Counted from the stretch's first letter, positions 8,976 to 18,685 are shown. The stretch is 64,000 nucleotides of DNA from Arthrobacter psychrochitiniphilus (GCF_003185915.1 NZ_QHLZ01000008.1:1-64000), one strand, 5' to 3'. Notes: generated by a model not told the origin, from the letters alone. Made by a program: numbers and translations.

Positions 8976-9740
8976 TCAGCTTTCTAAAGTGCGGCGGCCG
9001 GGCGCACCTACGGAGCTGTTGACTCTTGCCAAGGTGCCCGCGTAACTGCCTGCTGAATGGGCGCTGGGGGAGCCCATTGACATGGTGTGGCGGCGTGCCG
9101 GGCGAATCGCCGGGTACAACACGCTGACATGCTCATCTGCACGGTCACGGCGGCTGCTCAGTACCAGTTCATTGCCGGAGCCGTCCGTTGCTACCTCGGC
9201 ACTGTAAATGGACTCAATCCTGCCAGCAACTGTCATAAGAAAACCCAGTTGAAATTGCCTGCGCTCCAGAGTCTTTTCATGGGCGCTCAGGAAGTCCTTG
9301 TTCAGATATGAGATCCACCAGTTCGTCATGGCTGATTCCACTTGCAGTCGTAACGAAACCAAGAGCCGCACAATCTGCGCCACATCGGATTCGGCTCCGA
9401 TCAGGTAAAGGACTTTTTTACTGCTACCAGTGGCCTGCAGGACCCGGACAGTATTAAACGCCAAGGCGATCATGGTGAAACCGCGCGCCTGACCCACCCG
9501 GTACTGGCCAGAAAATTCCACCCGCTCTTCCACCATGAGCTCTTGTGGCTTGCCTGACTTTCCGGCTTCTGCATCGATCGTGGCCTGCTCTATTCCGTAG
9601 CGGACCATGAGCCGTTCGGCATGTTCTTGAAAAGCCTGGGCTTCGGCGGGGAAGGGCGTGTTGGCGGCCTTGGCGAGCAACTTGGTGATGAGTTTGAGGG
9701 TTTTCTCCGCCTTGCGGCCCGGTTCCTGTTCCGTTTTCAT
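8976..9740 (-). CDS. DUF2786 domain protein
   Basis: A 254-residue cytoplasmic protein. The N-terminal part (EKTLKLITKLLAKAANTPFPAEAQAFQEHAERLMVRYGI split across residues about 9-47) matches the DUF2786 helical module, in which a conserved helix precedes a Glu-Ala-Glu-rich turn. The middle (FTMIALAFNTVRVLQ ... VLYLIGAESDVAQIVRLLVSL) resembles the domain usually fused to it. The function is unknown; such proteins occur in actinobacteria and some phages. The start is the ATG at 9740 with AAGGAG 7 bases upstream, rather than in-frame starts further up. It lies between a decayed stretch and a tRNA-Leu gene; a prophage or integration origin is possible but nothing else supports it. Confidence 0.75.
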   Translation of the reverse strand: MKTEQEPGRKAEKTLKLITKLLAKAANTPFPAEAQAFQEHAERLMVRYGIEQATIDAEAGKSGKPQELMVEERVEFSGQYRVGQARGFTMIALAFNTVRVLQATGSSKKVLYLIGAESDVAQIVRLLVSLRLQVESAMTNWWISYLNKDFLSAHEKTLERRQFQLGFLMTVAGRIESIYSAEVATDGSGNELVLSSRRDRADEHVSVLYPAIRPARRHTMSMGSPSAHSAGSYAGTLARVNSSVGAPGRRTLES

Positions 9741-10019
9741 GAGGAGGCTCCTTGTGCTGGGGCTTTTGCCCTGGTGTTGGGCCGTGAGTACCTGGTGTGC
9801 CTGCGGTCCAGGAAACGGTGGACGCTTCCTTACCTGGGACTCTAGCGAGAGGCACTGACATTGAAAGCATGAAAGTAAAAAGGATGAAAGCAAAAACTAT
9901 GAAAGCCACAGCAGGGAAGCCAGTGATGCCAGTGATGCCACCCAACTTCAGCATGGTGACGTTCGGCACATAGCTACCTTCTCTGGGTAGTTGGCTACTG
10001 ACCCTGTTTTTGGGCAAAC

Positions 10020-10056
10020 AAAAAGACTCCCTGAGAACCGTGGTTCCCAGGGAGTC
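10020..10056 (-). terminator. Terminator of tRNA-Leu transcript
   Basis: On the minus strand, GACTCCCTGGGAACC pairs with GGTTCTCAGGGAGTC (one G-U wobble) and is followed by TTTTTG. It lies 7 bases beyond the tRNA 3' end. Confidence 0.8.
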
Positions 10057-10062
10057 TGTCAG

Positions 10063-10145
10063 TGCGCGGAAAGGGACTTGAACCCTCACCCCGTTTCCAG
10101 GACTAGCACCTCAAGCTAGCGCGTCTGCCATTCCGCCACCCGCGC
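10063..10145 (-). tRNA. tRNA-Leu (anticodon GAG)
   Basis: The minus strand folds as a class II tRNA of 83 bases without an encoded CCA. The acceptor stem is GCGCGGG paired with TCCGCGC (one G-U) plus discriminator A. The anticodon stem CTAGC/GCTAG encloses the loop TTGAGGT, giving anticodon GAG and reading CUC/CUU leucine codons. A long variable arm (TCCTGGAAACGGG) and GGTTCAAGTCC in the T arm are visible. A strong terminator follows directly. Confidence 0.95.
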
Positions 10146-10335
10146 AGGTGATCGCAGGAATCTGATTCTTACTCTCGTTTGAATCGTTGTTCCCTGCAGC
10201 AGCGATGAAAACAATAGCACGACTTTTGCCAGAAACAACAATCGAGTCCTGCCCTACGGTTTTGGGGCACGCCGGGAGCTAGAAACGTCACAAAAGGTAG
10301 GCTGGATCAAACGCACCAGTCAGAGGAGTTATGCC

Positions 10336-11640
10336 GTGAATACCGTCAGGCCCGAGGATGAAGTTGCAGGCATCTGTGCCGATCTCATTCGCTTCGACAC
10401 CAGTAACTACGCCGACAATGAAGGTCCGGGGGAGCGGGCCATTGCCGAGCATACCGCGGTGCTCATCTCCGAGGCCGGACTCGCACCGGAGTTGTATGAG
10501 TCCTCACCCGGGCGTGCCAATGTGGTCACCCGAATTGAAGGAGAGGACTCGTCCCTTCCGGCACTTGTGGTGCACGGGCACTTGGATGTGGTTCCGGCAC
10601 TGGCCGCGGATTGGAGTGTGGACCCTTTTGGTGGTGAACAGCGGGACGGGCTGATCTGGGGTCGGGGTGCCGTAGACATGAAGGACATGGACGCCATGAT
10701 CCTTTCCGTCATGCGGTCTATGGGCCGTGAAGGCCGCAAACCCAAGCGTGACATTGTCTTTGCGTTCTTTGCCGATGAGGAAGCTGGCGGCACTTACGGG
10801 GCCCGCTGGTCCGTTGACAACCGTCCGGACCTCTTTGAGGGCGCCACGGAAGCAATCTCCGAGGTGGGCGGCTTCTCTACGGAGATCAATGGTCAGCGCG
10901 CGTACCTGCTGCAAACGGCGGAAAAGGGTCTGGCCTGGCTGCGTCTGACCGCCCACGGCAGGGCAGGGCACGGCTCCCACATCAATACGGACAACGCGGT
11001 GACCCGGTTGGCCCGTGCCGTCACCCGGATTGGTGATTACACCTGGCCCATCGAGTACACCGACACCACCCGCGCATTCCTTGAGGGCGTCTCGGAGCTG
11101 ACAGGCATTGAATTTGATGAATCAAACCCGGACACCTTACTAAGCCAGTTGGGTACTGTTTCACGCTTTGTGGGCGCAACCTTACAAAATACTGCCAACC
11201 CCACATTTCTTTCCGGAGGTTACAAGGCCAATGTGATACCCGGCACAGCCGAAGCCATGATTGACATCCGGACCCTGCCGGGCCAACACGAACAGGTTCT
11301 GGAAATTGTGCGCGAACTGGCAGGAGAGGGGATCGATATTTCCACTATCCACAATGATGTCTCGCTCGAAACACCGTTCGCCGGCAACCTTGTGGACGCC
11401 ATGATTGACTCCCTTCACGCTGAAGACCCGGGCTCCACGGTCCTGCCGTACACGCTCTCCGGCGGCACTGATAACAAGTCGCTGAGCCGCCTGGGGATCA
11501 CCGGTTATGGCTTCGCCCCGCTACAACTGCCCCCGGAACTGGATTTCACCGGCATGTTCCACGGAGTGGATGAGCGCGTCCCCGTCGATTCTTTGAAATT
11601 CGGCGCCCGCGTCCTAGACCGTTTACTCAGCACCTACTAA
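10336..11640 (+). CDS. M20 family metallopeptidase (ArgE/DapE type)
   Basis: A 434-residue zinc-dependent hydrolase of the M20/M25/M40 family. The metal and catalytic residues are visible: His82 and Asp84 in VVHGHLDVVPA, Asp114 in WGRGAVDMKDMDA, and the Glu pair 148-149 in FFADEEAGG. A lid/dimer domain is inserted in the middle. It should cleave an amide or peptide bond of a small cytoplasmic substrate; the exact substrate is not predictable (Rv2141c-type enzymes are named DapE2 without firm proof). GTG start at 10336 with GAGGAG 8 bases upstream; a nearby ATG at 10331 is out of frame and opens only a 2-codon ORF. The acyl-CoA dehydrogenase gene follows after 11 bases. Confidence 0.88.
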   Translation: MNTVRPEDEVAGICADLIRFDTSNYADNEGPGERAIAEHTAVLISEAGLAPELYESSPGRANVVTRIEGEDSSLPALVVHGHLDVVPALAADWSVDPFGGEQRDGLIWGRGAVDMKDMDAMILSVMRSMGREGRKPKRDIVFAFFADEEAGGTYGARWSVDNRPDLFEGATEAISEVGGFSTEINGQRAYLLQTAEKGLAWLRLTAHGRAGHGSHINTDNAVTRLARAVTRIGDYTWPIEYTDTTRAFLEGVSELTGIEFDESNPDTLLSQLGTVSRFVGATLQNTANPTFLSGGYKANVIPGTAEAMIDIRTLPGQHEQVLEIVRELAGEGIDISTIHNDVSLETPFAGNLVDAMIDSLHAEDPGSTVLPYTLSGGTDNKSLSRLGITGYGFAPLQLPPELDFTGMFHGVDERVPVDSLKFGARVLDRLLSTY

Positions 11641-11651
11641 GAAAGATCACC

Positions 11652-12809
11652 ATGAGTACGCAGCTGCACGAACTACTGCCGGACGATTTACTGGAGCGCT
11701 TCCGTGACCGCGCCAAAGGGTACGACGAGCGTAATGAGTTCTTTCATGAGGACTTGGTTGAGCTGAAAGCGCAGGGTTATCTGCGCATGTTTGCCGCGGA
11801 GTCCGACGGCGGACTCGGCTTTGGCTTGGAAGCGGCGGCGGCCGCGCAACGCAGATTGGCGACGGCGGCCCCGGCCACCGCTTTGGCGATCAACATGCAC
11901 TTGGTGTGGACCGGCGTCGCCCACCTTCTACACGAGCGTGGGGATAACTCACTCCGCTATGTGCTGGAGGAGGCCGTGGCCGGGGAGGTGTTTGCCTTTG
12001 GCAACTCGGAAGCCGGCAACGATTCGGTGCTTTTTGATTCCAATACGGTGGCCGCACCTCTGAGCGATGGCAGTTATTCCTTCACGGGGACCAAAATCTT
12101 CACCTCGCTCTCCCCGGCCTGGACCCGTCTAGGCATCTTCGGCAAGGATGAAACGGGAGAAGCGCCGGTGCTGGTGCACGCCTTCATCACGCGGGAAACA
12201 CCCGGCTACAGCATCAAGGATGACTGGAACACGCTGGGCATGCGAGCCAGCCAATCGTGCACCACGGTGCTTGAGGGTGCCACCGCCCCGGCGGACCGCG
12301 TGTTCAGGAAACTGCCTGTGGGGCCCAACGCTGACCCGCTGATCTTTTCCATCTTCGCCTGCTTTGAAACATTGCTGGCCGCCGTCTACACGGGGCTGGG
12401 GGAGCGGGCGCTGGCGATCGGTGTGCAGACGGTACACAAACGCCGGTCCAAGAAAACGGGCAAGAGCTACGCGCAAGATCCCGATATTCGCTGGCGCATT
12501 GCTGACGCAGCCTTGGCGATGGACGGGCTGTATCCGCAGCTGGAATCTGTGGCCCGCGACGTGGACCAGTTAGTCAATCACGGCAGCCAATGGTTCCCAA
12601 AAATGGTGGGGCTGAAAATCCGTGCCACGGAAACCGCGCGCACTGTGGTGGATCTAATGATCCGTGTCAGTGGTGGTAACAGCTACTTTGCCGGCAATGA
12701 ACTGGGCCGGCTGTACCGGGATGTTTTGGCGGGAATGTTCCACCCCTCTGACGATGAATCCGCCCACAGCACCATCGCCAACGCCTGGCTGGGACCGGTG
12801 GAGGACTAG
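11652..12809 (+). CDS. Acyl-CoA dehydrogenase family protein
   Basis: A 385-residue acyl-CoA dehydrogenase-type flavoprotein of standard length. It has the N-terminal helical domain, the middle beta domain (GEVFAFGNSEAGNDS near 110-125; YSFTGTKIFTSLSPAWT near 139-155), and the C-terminal helices (RVSGGNSYFAGNELGRLYRD near 340). The usual Tyr/Arg-rich YxxxR(x)Q motif is replaced by VHKRRSKKTG, so it may be closer to the DszC/SfnC-like monooxygenase or acyl-CoA dehydrogenase type 2 branch. Its cofactor is expected to be FAD or FMN. It starts 11 bases after the M20 peptidase, so they are probably one operon. The substrate is not predictable. Confidence 0.8.
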   Translation: MSTQLHELLPDDLLERFRDRAKGYDERNEFFHEDLVELKAQGYLRMFAAESDGGLGFGLEAAAAAQRRLATAAPATALAINMHLVWTGVAHLLHERGDNSLRYVLEEAVAGEVFAFGNSEAGNDSVLFDSNTVAAPLSDGSYSFTGTKIFTSLSPAWTRLGIFGKDETGEAPVLVHAFITRETPGYSIKDDWNTLGMRASQSCTTVLEGATAPADRVFRKLPVGPNADPLIFSIFACFETLLAAVYTGLGERALAIGVQTVHKRRSKKTGKSYAQDPDIRWRIADAALAMDGLYPQLESVARDVDQLVNHGSQWFPKMVGLKIRATETARTVVDLMIRVSGGNSYFAGNELGRLYRDVLAGMFHPSDDESAHSTIANAWLGPVED

Positions 12810-12909
12810 AAACCGGCAATTCAGAGGCTGGTGCAGTTCATCAGTGCCTAGTGCAGCTCAGAAATTGAGCGCAGGGAATGCTTGCAGCCGTTGCAAGGGT
12901 GGTGCGTGC

Positions 12910-13149
12910 TTAATAAATGTTGAGGGTCCGTTCCACCCTCAACACCTTGCGGCGCATCACGTATTTACGCTGTCCACCCATGTACAAGGTGCTGCGCGCC
13001 AATTCCCACTGGCCATATTCTGCATGTTCACGCAGGCGCTGGTAAGCGCCGGGGACTGATTCACCCGGGGTTAGCGTTATCTCGAGGTATTCGTAATGAT
13101 GCAGGGGAGCCCCGCGCCCGGCAGGGGCTCTCTTGAGATTTTCACGCAT
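12910..13149 (-). CDS. DUF5703 family small protein
   Basis: A 79-residue basic protein: MRENLKRAPAGRG, then HHYEYLEITLTPGESVPGAY, QRLREHAEYGQWELARSTLY and a strongly basic end. This fits the actinobacterial DUF5703 family, which has no known function and is usually encoded next to an M20 peptidase, as here. The ATG at 13149 is preceded by GAGGAAGG at good spacing on the minus strand, which decides the start over a longer in-frame extension. It is convergent with the acyl-CoA dehydrogenase gene and divergent from the acidic-protein gene. Confidence 0.75.
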   Translation of the reverse strand: MRENLKRAPAGRGAPLHHYEYLEITLTPGESVPGAYQRLREHAEYGQWELARSTLYMGGQRKYVMRRKVLRVERTLNIY

Positions 13150-13278
13150 GAACAGACCTTCCTCTGGGCCGTGACGGCAGCTTGTATATCCCAAGCTACC
13201 CTTTGCCGCGCTCAGAGGAAGGCCTCCACCCGGAATAAGGACTTTCAAGTTCCCTAACTCACTGGTACCGTCAAACGC

Positions 13279-13587
13279 ATGAGCATCGATCCCCGCACAG
13301 CACTTAGTGCACTGACCACAGCCTTGGAAGAACACTTGGTGGCTGCATCAGCTCGCCGCGGGGAGGAAGATCCCATTGTTGAAGCAACGTTCCTAGGCAT
13401 TATTGACGCCTTTGAAGCCTACGAAGAAGCTCTCTTCGACGCCTTCGATGAAGTGACGCCCCTTGTGATCTACGGCGAAGACGGCGATGACGGCGAATTT
13501 GACGACGATGATTTCGACGGCGACGGTACCAGTGACAACAGCGACAACGGTTCGGACTCAGCGCAGAACGGTCCCATCAGCGACTAG
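13279..13587 (+). CDS. Small acidic protein of unknown function
   Basis: A 102-residue protein with two parts. Residues 1-58 look helical (TALSALTTALEEHLVAASARRGEEDPIVEATFLGIIDAFEAYEEALFDAF, in two segments). Residues 65-102 are a highly acidic, disordered Asp/Gly/Asn tail. Similar actinobacterial proteins are sometimes labelled primosomal protein without evidence. No ribosome binding site is obvious before the ATG at 13279, so a leaderless transcript is possible. I do not recognise a function. Confidence 0.6.
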   Translation: MSIDPRTALSALTTALEEHLVAASARRGEEDPIVEATFLGIIDAFEAYEEALFDAFDEVTPLVIYGEDGDDGEFDDDDFDGDGTSDNSDNGSDSAQNGPISD

Positions 13588-13596
13588 AGCCTTATT

Positions 13597-13640
13597 CGGC
13601 TGACTTTAGTGCGGCTGGATTGGGAGCGGCTGACTTTAGT
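13597..13640 (+). repeat. Direct repeat, 14-bp unit at 30-bp period
   Basis: CGGCTGACTTTAGT occurs at 13597-13610 and 13627-13640, directly after the acidic-protein gene and before the convergent aldo/keto reductase gene. Its role is unknown; it may be slippage debris. Confidence 0.6.
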
Positions 13641-13665
13641 ACAGCTGACCGGGGGCAAGCACCCG

Positions 13666-14601
13666 TTAATCCTGCCGGGAAACTTCACAGAGGACACTTA
13701 CTATTTGTTCGGGCAGCTGATCCAGTGACGAGCTCAGAATGTCCTGGAGTTGTTCTTGTGTGCGCGGGCCAACCACGGCGGAGGCAACGGCGTGGTGCTC
13801 GAGGAGCCAGGCCAGCGCCACATCAACGGGTGAGCGGCCCAATCCTTGAGCGGCCGTCACCAGCGCGTCAGTGATCCAAACCGGGCGGCCTTCCAAATAC
13901 TTTTCCACGTAGCTGGCCATGGTGCTGCTGGCTCCGCGTGAGTCAGCTGGAATCTGGCCACGGTACTTTCCGCTCAGGACACCGCGTCCCAGTGGAGCCC
14001 AGCACAAGAGCCCTGCGCCCACGTGCTCTGCTGCGGGAATGATTTCCGCTTCTGCCTCCCTCGCCACCAGGGAGTACTCCACCTGGTTGGCCACTATTGT
14101 GGCCTCGGATAGGGACGCGGCGCGTGCCAGCTGCCAGCCGTTGTAGTTGGACACTCCCGCATAGCGGACACGTCCGCTGCTGACAGCAAATTCCAGGGCG
14201 CCAAGCGTCTCTTCCAACGGAACGTTCTCATCCCACACGTGCGCCAACCACAAATCCAGGTGGTCCGTGCCCAACCGCGCCAATGAGGCATCCAGTCCGG
14301 CCAGCATTGCACGGCGTGAGGTATCCACCATACGTCTGTCATTGCGGTGGCTAATGCCTGCCTTGGAGACCAGGACAACATCGCTGCGCGGGACTACATC
14401 GCCGAGCAACTCGCCCAGAATTGCCTCACTGCGCCCCTCAACATAACTGACGGCAGTGTCCAGCGTGGTGCCCCCGGCGTCGATGAAATCGCGTAGTTGT
14501 GCCCGTGCCGTATCAGCGCTGGTTTCATTTCCCCAGGTCATTGTGCCCAGTGTCAGGGCAGAAACGCGCAGTCCGCTGGTGCCCATGAATCGTTGTTCCA
14601 T
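13666..14601 (-). CDS. Aldo/keto reductase
   Basis: A 311-residue aldo/keto reductase, a TIM-barrel NADPH-dependent carbonyl reductase. Residues consistent with the catalytic tetrad are seen: Asp and Tyr in TTLDTAVSYVEGRSE, Lys in VSKAGI, and His in LDLWLAHVWDENV. The C-terminal NADPH-binding region is VGPRTQEQLQDIL. The Tyr tetrad motif reads DTAVSYVEG rather than the common DTADVYG, a modest variant. The ATG at 14601 gives the conserved MEQRFMGTSGLRVSALTLGTM start. It is divergent from uppP. The substrate is unknown. Confidence 0.88.
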   Translation of the reverse strand: MEQRFMGTSGLRVSALTLGTMTWGNETSADTARAQLRDFIDAGGTTLDTAVSYVEGRSEAILGELLGDVVPRSDVVLVSKAGISHRNDRRMVDTSRRAMLAGLDASLARLGTDHLDLWLAHVWDENVPLEETLGALEFAVSSGRVRYAGVSNYNGWQLARAASLSEATIVANQVEYSLVAREAEAEIIPAAEHVGAGLLCWAPLGRGVLSGKYRGQIPADSRGASSTMASYVEKYLEGRPVWITDALVTAAQGLGRSPVDVALAWLLEHHAVASAVVGPRTQEQLQDILSSSLDQLPEQIVSVLCEVSRQD

Positions 14602-14693
14602 AGCTGCAAGCTTACGGTGAATTAGCTGTGTGAATTGCCCGGCCCGGCGCCCCTTGGCCGCCACGGCCCCGCACATGCTCTAGGCTAAAACCC

Positions 14694-15530
14694 GTGAACT
14701 GGTTTGAAGCTGCCTTCTTAGGCCTTGTCCAGGGCCTGACTGAATTCCTCCCGATTTCCTCAAGCGCCCACCTCTTTGTTGTTGGCAAATTCCTGCCCTC
14801 CGACGCCGATCCTGGGGCGGCCTTTACGGCTGTCAGCCAGTTGGGCACGGAAACTGCAGTGTTGCTGTACTTCTGGCGCGACATCGTGCGCATCATCAAA
14901 GCCTGGTGGGGTTCGCTGCGGGGGCGGGTGCCGCGCACCGATCCTGACGTCCGCATGGGCTGGTTGGTCATTATTGGCAGCCTCCCCATTGCAATTTTGG
15001 GTGTGGTGTTTCAAAGCCATATTGAATCCACGCTGCGAAACTTGTGGCTGGTTGCCACCACCCTCATAGTCTTTGGCCTGTTTCTGGCGGTAGCTGACCA
15101 CGTGGCCAGCCAGAAACGTGGGCTCAAGGATCTGAGCTACAAGCACGGCATCCTGTACGGCTTTGCCCAGGCGCTGGCCCTGATTCCCGGGGTTTCGCGC
15201 TCAGGCGGCACCATCACGGCAGGCCTGCTCATGGGATACACCCGCGAGGCGGCGGCGCGTTACGCATTTTTGCTGGCCATTCCCGCAGTCTTTGGCAGCG
15301 GCTTCTATGAGCTGTACAAGATTTTCGGTAAGCATGAGGGTGCGGCGGGCCCTTTTGGCATAGGCGAAACAATCCTCGCTACGGTCATTGCGTTCGTTGT
15401 GGGATATCTCATCATTGGCTGGTTCCTCAAGTACATCTCAACCAAAAGCTTCCGGCCCTTTGTTTGGTACCGTATTGGGTTGGGTTTGCTGTTGTTTATC
15501 CTCCTAGGTACCAACGTCATTACCCCCTAA
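14694..15530 (+). CDS. uppP: Undecaprenyl-diphosphatase UppP
   Basis: A 278-residue integral membrane phosphatase (BacA family) that dephosphorylates undecaprenyl diphosphate to recycle the lipid carrier for peptidoglycan synthesis. Signature motifs are [18 protein letters not shown] at residues 9-26 and [10 protein letters not shown] near residue 165, which carry the catalytic Glu, Ser, His and Arg. About seven or eight hydrophobic segments are visible. GTG start at 14694; the family N-terminus ([13 protein letters not shown]) fits directly. It is followed by mshC, the same neighbourhood as Rv2136c-Rv2130c of Mycobacterium. Confidence 0.95.
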   Translation: MNWFEAAFLGLVQGLTEFLPISSSAHLFVVGKFLPSDADPGAAFTAVSQLGTETAVLLYFWRDIVRIIKAWWGSLRGRVPRTDPDVRMGWLVIIGSLPIAILGVVFQSHIESTLRNLWLVATTLIVFGLFLAVADHVASQKRGLKDLSYKHGILYGFAQALALIPGVSRSGGTITAGLLMGYTREAAARYAFLLAIPAVFGSGFYELYKIFGKHEGAAGPFGIGETILATVIAFVVGYLIIGWFLKYISTKSFRPFVWYRIGLGLLLFILLGTNVITP

Positions 15531-15603
15531 CATCCTGACAGTTTTGGGAAGCCGCCGGGGTAGTTCACAGCAAGCTTCGTGTTGTTTGTAAGTTGCGAGC
15601 TAT

Positions 15604-16905
15604 ATGCTGGTGCCTGTGAAAACTTGGAAGACCCACGCCCTGCCTCAGTTGCCCGGCGTCATGCCAGCCCTTTCCCTGCATGAGACCACACGCCAACGCG
15701 TAGTTACTCTGGCAGATACCGGTCCGGCCAGCATCTACGTTTGCGGCATTACCCCTTACGACGCCACCCATATGGGCCATGCCGCAACTTATGTGGCCTT
15801 TGACTTGTTGAACAGGGCCTGGCGTGATGCCGACCGCACAGTCAACTACGTTCAGAACGTTACGGATATTGATGATCCGTTACTGGAACGGGCCAACCGC
15901 GACGGCGTTGACTGGCGTGAGCTGGCAGTATCCCAGACGGAGCTGTTCCATGCTGACATGGAGGCTCTGAATGTTCTGGCACCGGAGCACTACATTGGTG
16001 CCGTCGAATCCATTGAATGGATCGTCCCAGAGATTGAAGACCTGGTGGCACAGGGGCTTGCCTACGCTGTTGAGGGCAGTGCAGGAGAGCCCGACGGCGA
16101 TATTTACTTCTCCGTGGAAGGCGCCTCATCGGCACAAAAACTTGCCGAACCCGAATCGCCGTGGTGGCTGGGTCAGGTTTCGGGCCTCAGTCAAGAACAA
16201 ATGCTCCCAGTCTTTGCCGAACGCGGTGGGGACCCCGCCCGCCTTGGCAAGCGCCACCCGCTCGATGCGCTGCTGTGGCGGGTAGCCCGGGACGGCGAAC
16301 CCTCATGGAATGGTTCCTCCCTGGGTGCCGGACGGCCGGGCTGGCACATTGAATGCACCGTCATTGCCCAACGCTTCCTACCCAAGCCCTTCACCGTGCA
16401 AGGTGGCGGCAGTGATCTCATCTTCCCGCACCATGAAATGGGTGCCGGTCACGCCTACGCACTGAGCCACACGCCCATGGCCTCACATTACGTGCATACC
16501 GCCATGGTCGGTTTAGACGGCGAGAAAATGAGCAAGTCGCTGGGCAACCTGGTCCTCGTCTCGCAACTTCGTGCCGACGGGGTAGACCCAGCCGCAATCC
16601 GGCTGGCCATCCTGGCCCACCACTACCGAAGCGACTGGTTCTGGACTCAGGAACTGTTGGAAGCCGCGCAAGACCGTTTGGACCGCTGGCGCAAGGCAGC
16701 ACCTCGGGCCGCCGAAGGCTCCGCAAAGGTGCTGCTCGCCGAGCTGCGAGCAGCCCTCTCACAAGACCTGGATGCGCCGCGGGCACTGGCAGCCGTGGAT
16801 GCCTGGGCAGAACTATCCACAGTCAGCGACGCGAGTAAAGCATCAGACCGTGATGCCGATCTGGTCTCCGACACGCTCGAGGCTCTGCTGGGGATCGAAC
16901 TCTAA
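15604..16905 (+). CDS. mshC: Mycothiol ligase MshC
   Basis: Cysteine:1-D-myo-inosityl 2-amino-2-deoxy-alpha-D-glucopyranoside ligase, the ATP-dependent step joining Cys to GlcN-Ins in mycothiol synthesis. It is a cysteinyl-tRNA synthetase relative: zinc/cysteine site at Cys47 in [16 protein letters not shown] (HIGH-like MGHA), C-terminal zinc ligands in WHIECT and FPHHE, and KMSKS at about residue 308. Length 433 against the usual 410-420. The GTG at 15616 (giving [14 protein letters not shown]) matches the family N-terminus better than the ATG at 15604, so the true start may be 4 codons in. Mycothiol is confined to actinobacteria, which supports the taxonomy. Confidence 0.94.
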   Translation: MLVPVKTWKTHALPQLPGVMPALSLHETTRQRVVTLADTGPASIYVCGITPYDATHMGHAATYVAFDLLNRAWRDADRTVNYVQNVTDIDDPLLERANRDGVDWRELAVSQTELFHADMEALNVLAPEHYIGAVESIEWIVPEIEDLVAQGLAYAVEGSAGEPDGDIYFSVEGASSAQKLAEPESPWWLGQVSGLSQEQMLPVFAERGGDPARLGKRHPLDALLWRVARDGEPSWNGSSLGAGRPGWHIECTVIAQRFLPKPFTVQGGGSDLIFPHHEMGAGHAYALSHTPMASHYVHTAMVGLDGEKMSKSLGNLVLVSQLRADGVDPAAIRLAILAHHYRSDWFWTQELLEAAQDRLDRWRKAAPRAAEGSAKVLLAELRAALSQDLDAPRALAAVDAWAELSTVSDASKASDRDADLVSDTLEALLGIEL

Positions 16906-16939
16906 AGACCGTTGCACAGCGCCGGCAGCTAATGGAGCG

Positions 16940-17830
16940 CTACTGCTGCTCGTTACCACGCCGGCGCAGATAGCGTTCGAATTCCTGGGCGATGGACTCC
17001 CCGGTGGCTTCGGGGAGTTCCGCAGTGTCCTTGGCCTCTTCGAGCTGCTGGACGTAGGCGGCAATTTCCGCGTCTTCTGTGGCCAGATCATTGACGCCGC
17101 GTTCCCAGGCGCTGGCATCCTCGGCCAGCTCGGCGGTGGGAAGGGAAACCCCCAGGTAATCCTCAATTTTATTGAGCAGGGCCAGTTCCGCCTTGGGGGA
17201 GGGCGCCTGGGCCACATAGTGAGGTACGGCTGCCCACAGGGAAACGGTGGGCAGCCCAGCCAGAAGGGCCACCTCGTTGAGCACACCCACAATTCCTATG
17301 GGGCCCTCATATTGGGACGGTTCAAGGTTCAAGCTGGTGGCGAGCTGTTCGTCGTCGCACGTTGCTGTGACGGGGATGGGGCGGGAGTGGGGAACATCTG
17401 CCAGTAGGGCTCCTACCAGCACCACGTAGTCAACGTTCAGTTCGCCGGCCTTGGCCAGTAATTCCGCCGTGTAAGCGCGCCAACGGTAGGACGGTTCAAT
17501 CCCGTGCACCAGGACCACATCAAGAGAAGACCCGGGCACGGAAGCTTTGGCGATCTTGGTGACGGGCCACTTGATTTTGTGTCCGCCGGTGGACGTCAGA
17601 CGAACTTCAGGCCTGGTGAATTGGAAATCATAGTATTCATCCGGTTCAATCGAACCCACCCGTTTGGCATCCCACAGGTGGTGGAGGTACTTCAGGGCAT
17701 CGCTGGCCGCATCACCGGCGTCGTTCCAGCCCTCGAAGGCGGCCAGCAGGACGGTAACGCGCTGCCCGCCGGCTGCCGCTCTCAGGAACGCTGCCGGTTG
17801 CTTGGCTTGCTCATCATTGAATCTGCTCAC
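16940..17830 (-). CDS. PAC2 family protein
   Basis: A 296-residue protein of the PAC2 family, related in fold to eukaryotic proteasome-assembly chaperone 2 and widespread in actinobacteria next to mshC. Features are AFEGWNDAGDAASDALKYL near residues 31-50, VHGIEPSYRWRAYTAELL, and VVLVGALLADVPHSRPIPVT. The C-terminal 40 residues are rich in Glu and may be helical. Its location a few kilobases from the proteasome operon, on the opposite strand, is suggestive. Whether the bacterial PAC2 proteins help 20S assembly is not established to my knowledge. Confidence 0.85.
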   Translation of the reverse strand: MSRFNDEQAKQPAAFLRAAAGGQRVTVLLAAFEGWNDAGDAASDALKYLHHLWDAKRVGSIEPDEYYDFQFTRPEVRLTSTGGHKIKWPVTKIAKASVPGSSLDVVLVHGIEPSYRWRAYTAELLAKAGELNVDYVVLVGALLADVPHSRPIPVTATCDDEQLATSLNLEPSQYEGPIGIVGVLNEVALLAGLPTVSLWAAVPHYVAQAPSPKAELALLNKIEDYLGVSLPTAELAEDASAWERGVNDLATEDAEIAAYVQQLEEAKDTAELPEATGESIAQEFERYLRRRGNEQQ

Positions 17831-17926
17831 CTGCCCAGCCTACGGGCCGAAGCTGTTTGCGGCATCACCCACCACGCGCGGCTGTGGAAAAGCGGCTCTT
17901 CACGTCCTGCCACGTAGACTAGGGGC

Positions 17927-18685
17927 ATGCTTTCACCCACTTCTGCCATGAACCTTCACGAGACTTCCGCCGCTCTGGTGCTTAAAGCCGTCCTGTGGGA
18001 CATGGACGGGACCTTGGTAGACACCGAACCTTATTGGATTGCCGCTGAAATCGAGCTGGTGACGGCCCATGGCGGGTATTGGGATGAGGAAATGGCTCAC
18101 GCCCTGGTTGGCAATGCGTTGGATTCCACCGCCAAGGTACTCCAGGGTGCCGGTGTGGACCTTTCCGAGCGCGAGATCATCGACTACCTCTCCAACTCCG
18201 TGGTGGCCGGGCTGCGCAGAGAACTTCCGTGGCGCCCGGGCGCTCGGGAATTGCTGGCTGAACTGCATGGCCGGGGCGTGCGCTGCGCCCTCGTGACCAT
18301 GAGCGAACGTCATATGGCGGCGGAAGTGGTGGCCGCTCTGGGCGAGGAATATTTTGAATTCCTGATCACCGGCGATGAAGTCACGCATGGCAAACCGCAT
18401 CCCGAACCGTATCTGCTGGCTGTGAAAGAACTGCAGCGCAGCGATCCCGGCCTGACCCTGGCCCACTGTGCGGCTCTGGAGGATTCCGTTCCGGGAGTCG
18501 CCTCGGCCATTGCGTCAGGGATGGCCACCATCGCCATCCCCAATGCCGTTCCGTTGGGTGAAGATGCCCGCCGCACCACCTGGGATACGCTTGCGGGAAA
18601 GAGCCACGACGACGTCCAGGCAGTTCTCGCCGCACATGCAGCTTCTCTCGCTGGTGACGCAACCTCGGCCGGGGCTGCTTTGTGA
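17927..18685 (+). CDS. HAD family phosphatase
   Basis: A 252-residue haloacid-dehalogenase hydrolase of the beta-phosphoglucomutase-like subgroup. Motif I is LWDMDGTLVDTEP (nucleophile Asp25, acid/base Asp27), motif II is ALVTMSER, motif III is the Lys in THGKPHPEPY, and motif IV is LEDSVPGVASAIASGM. A helical cap lies between motifs I and II. The expected reaction is hydrolysis of a small phosphate ester or sugar phosphate; the substrate is unknown. Its last codons overlap the start of the site-2 protease gene, so they are translationally coupled. An ATG at 17948 is an alternative start. Confidence 0.87.
   Translation: MLSPTSAMNLHETSAALVLKAVLWDMDGTLVDTEPYWIAAEIELVTAHGGYWDEEMAHALVGNALDSTAKVLQGAGVDLSEREIIDYLSNSVVAGLRRELPWRPGARELLAELHGRGVRCALVTMSERHMAAEVVAALGEEYFEFLITGDEVTHGKPHPEPYLLAVKELQRSDPGLTLAHCAALEDSVPGVASAIASGMATIAIPNAVPLGEDARRTTWDTLAGKSHDDVQAVLAAHAASLAGDATSAGAAL

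Noticed and set aside
9454..10089. A 211-residue minus-strand ORF with a membrane-like N-terminus near tRNA-Leu
   Set aside because: It overlaps both the DUF2786 gene in another frame and the tRNA; the C-terminal half is a frame shadow with Pro/His-rich noise.
8976..10145. Integration of a genomic island at tRNA-Leu
   Set aside because: No integrase and no repeat of the tRNA 3' end were seen in the flanking sequence.
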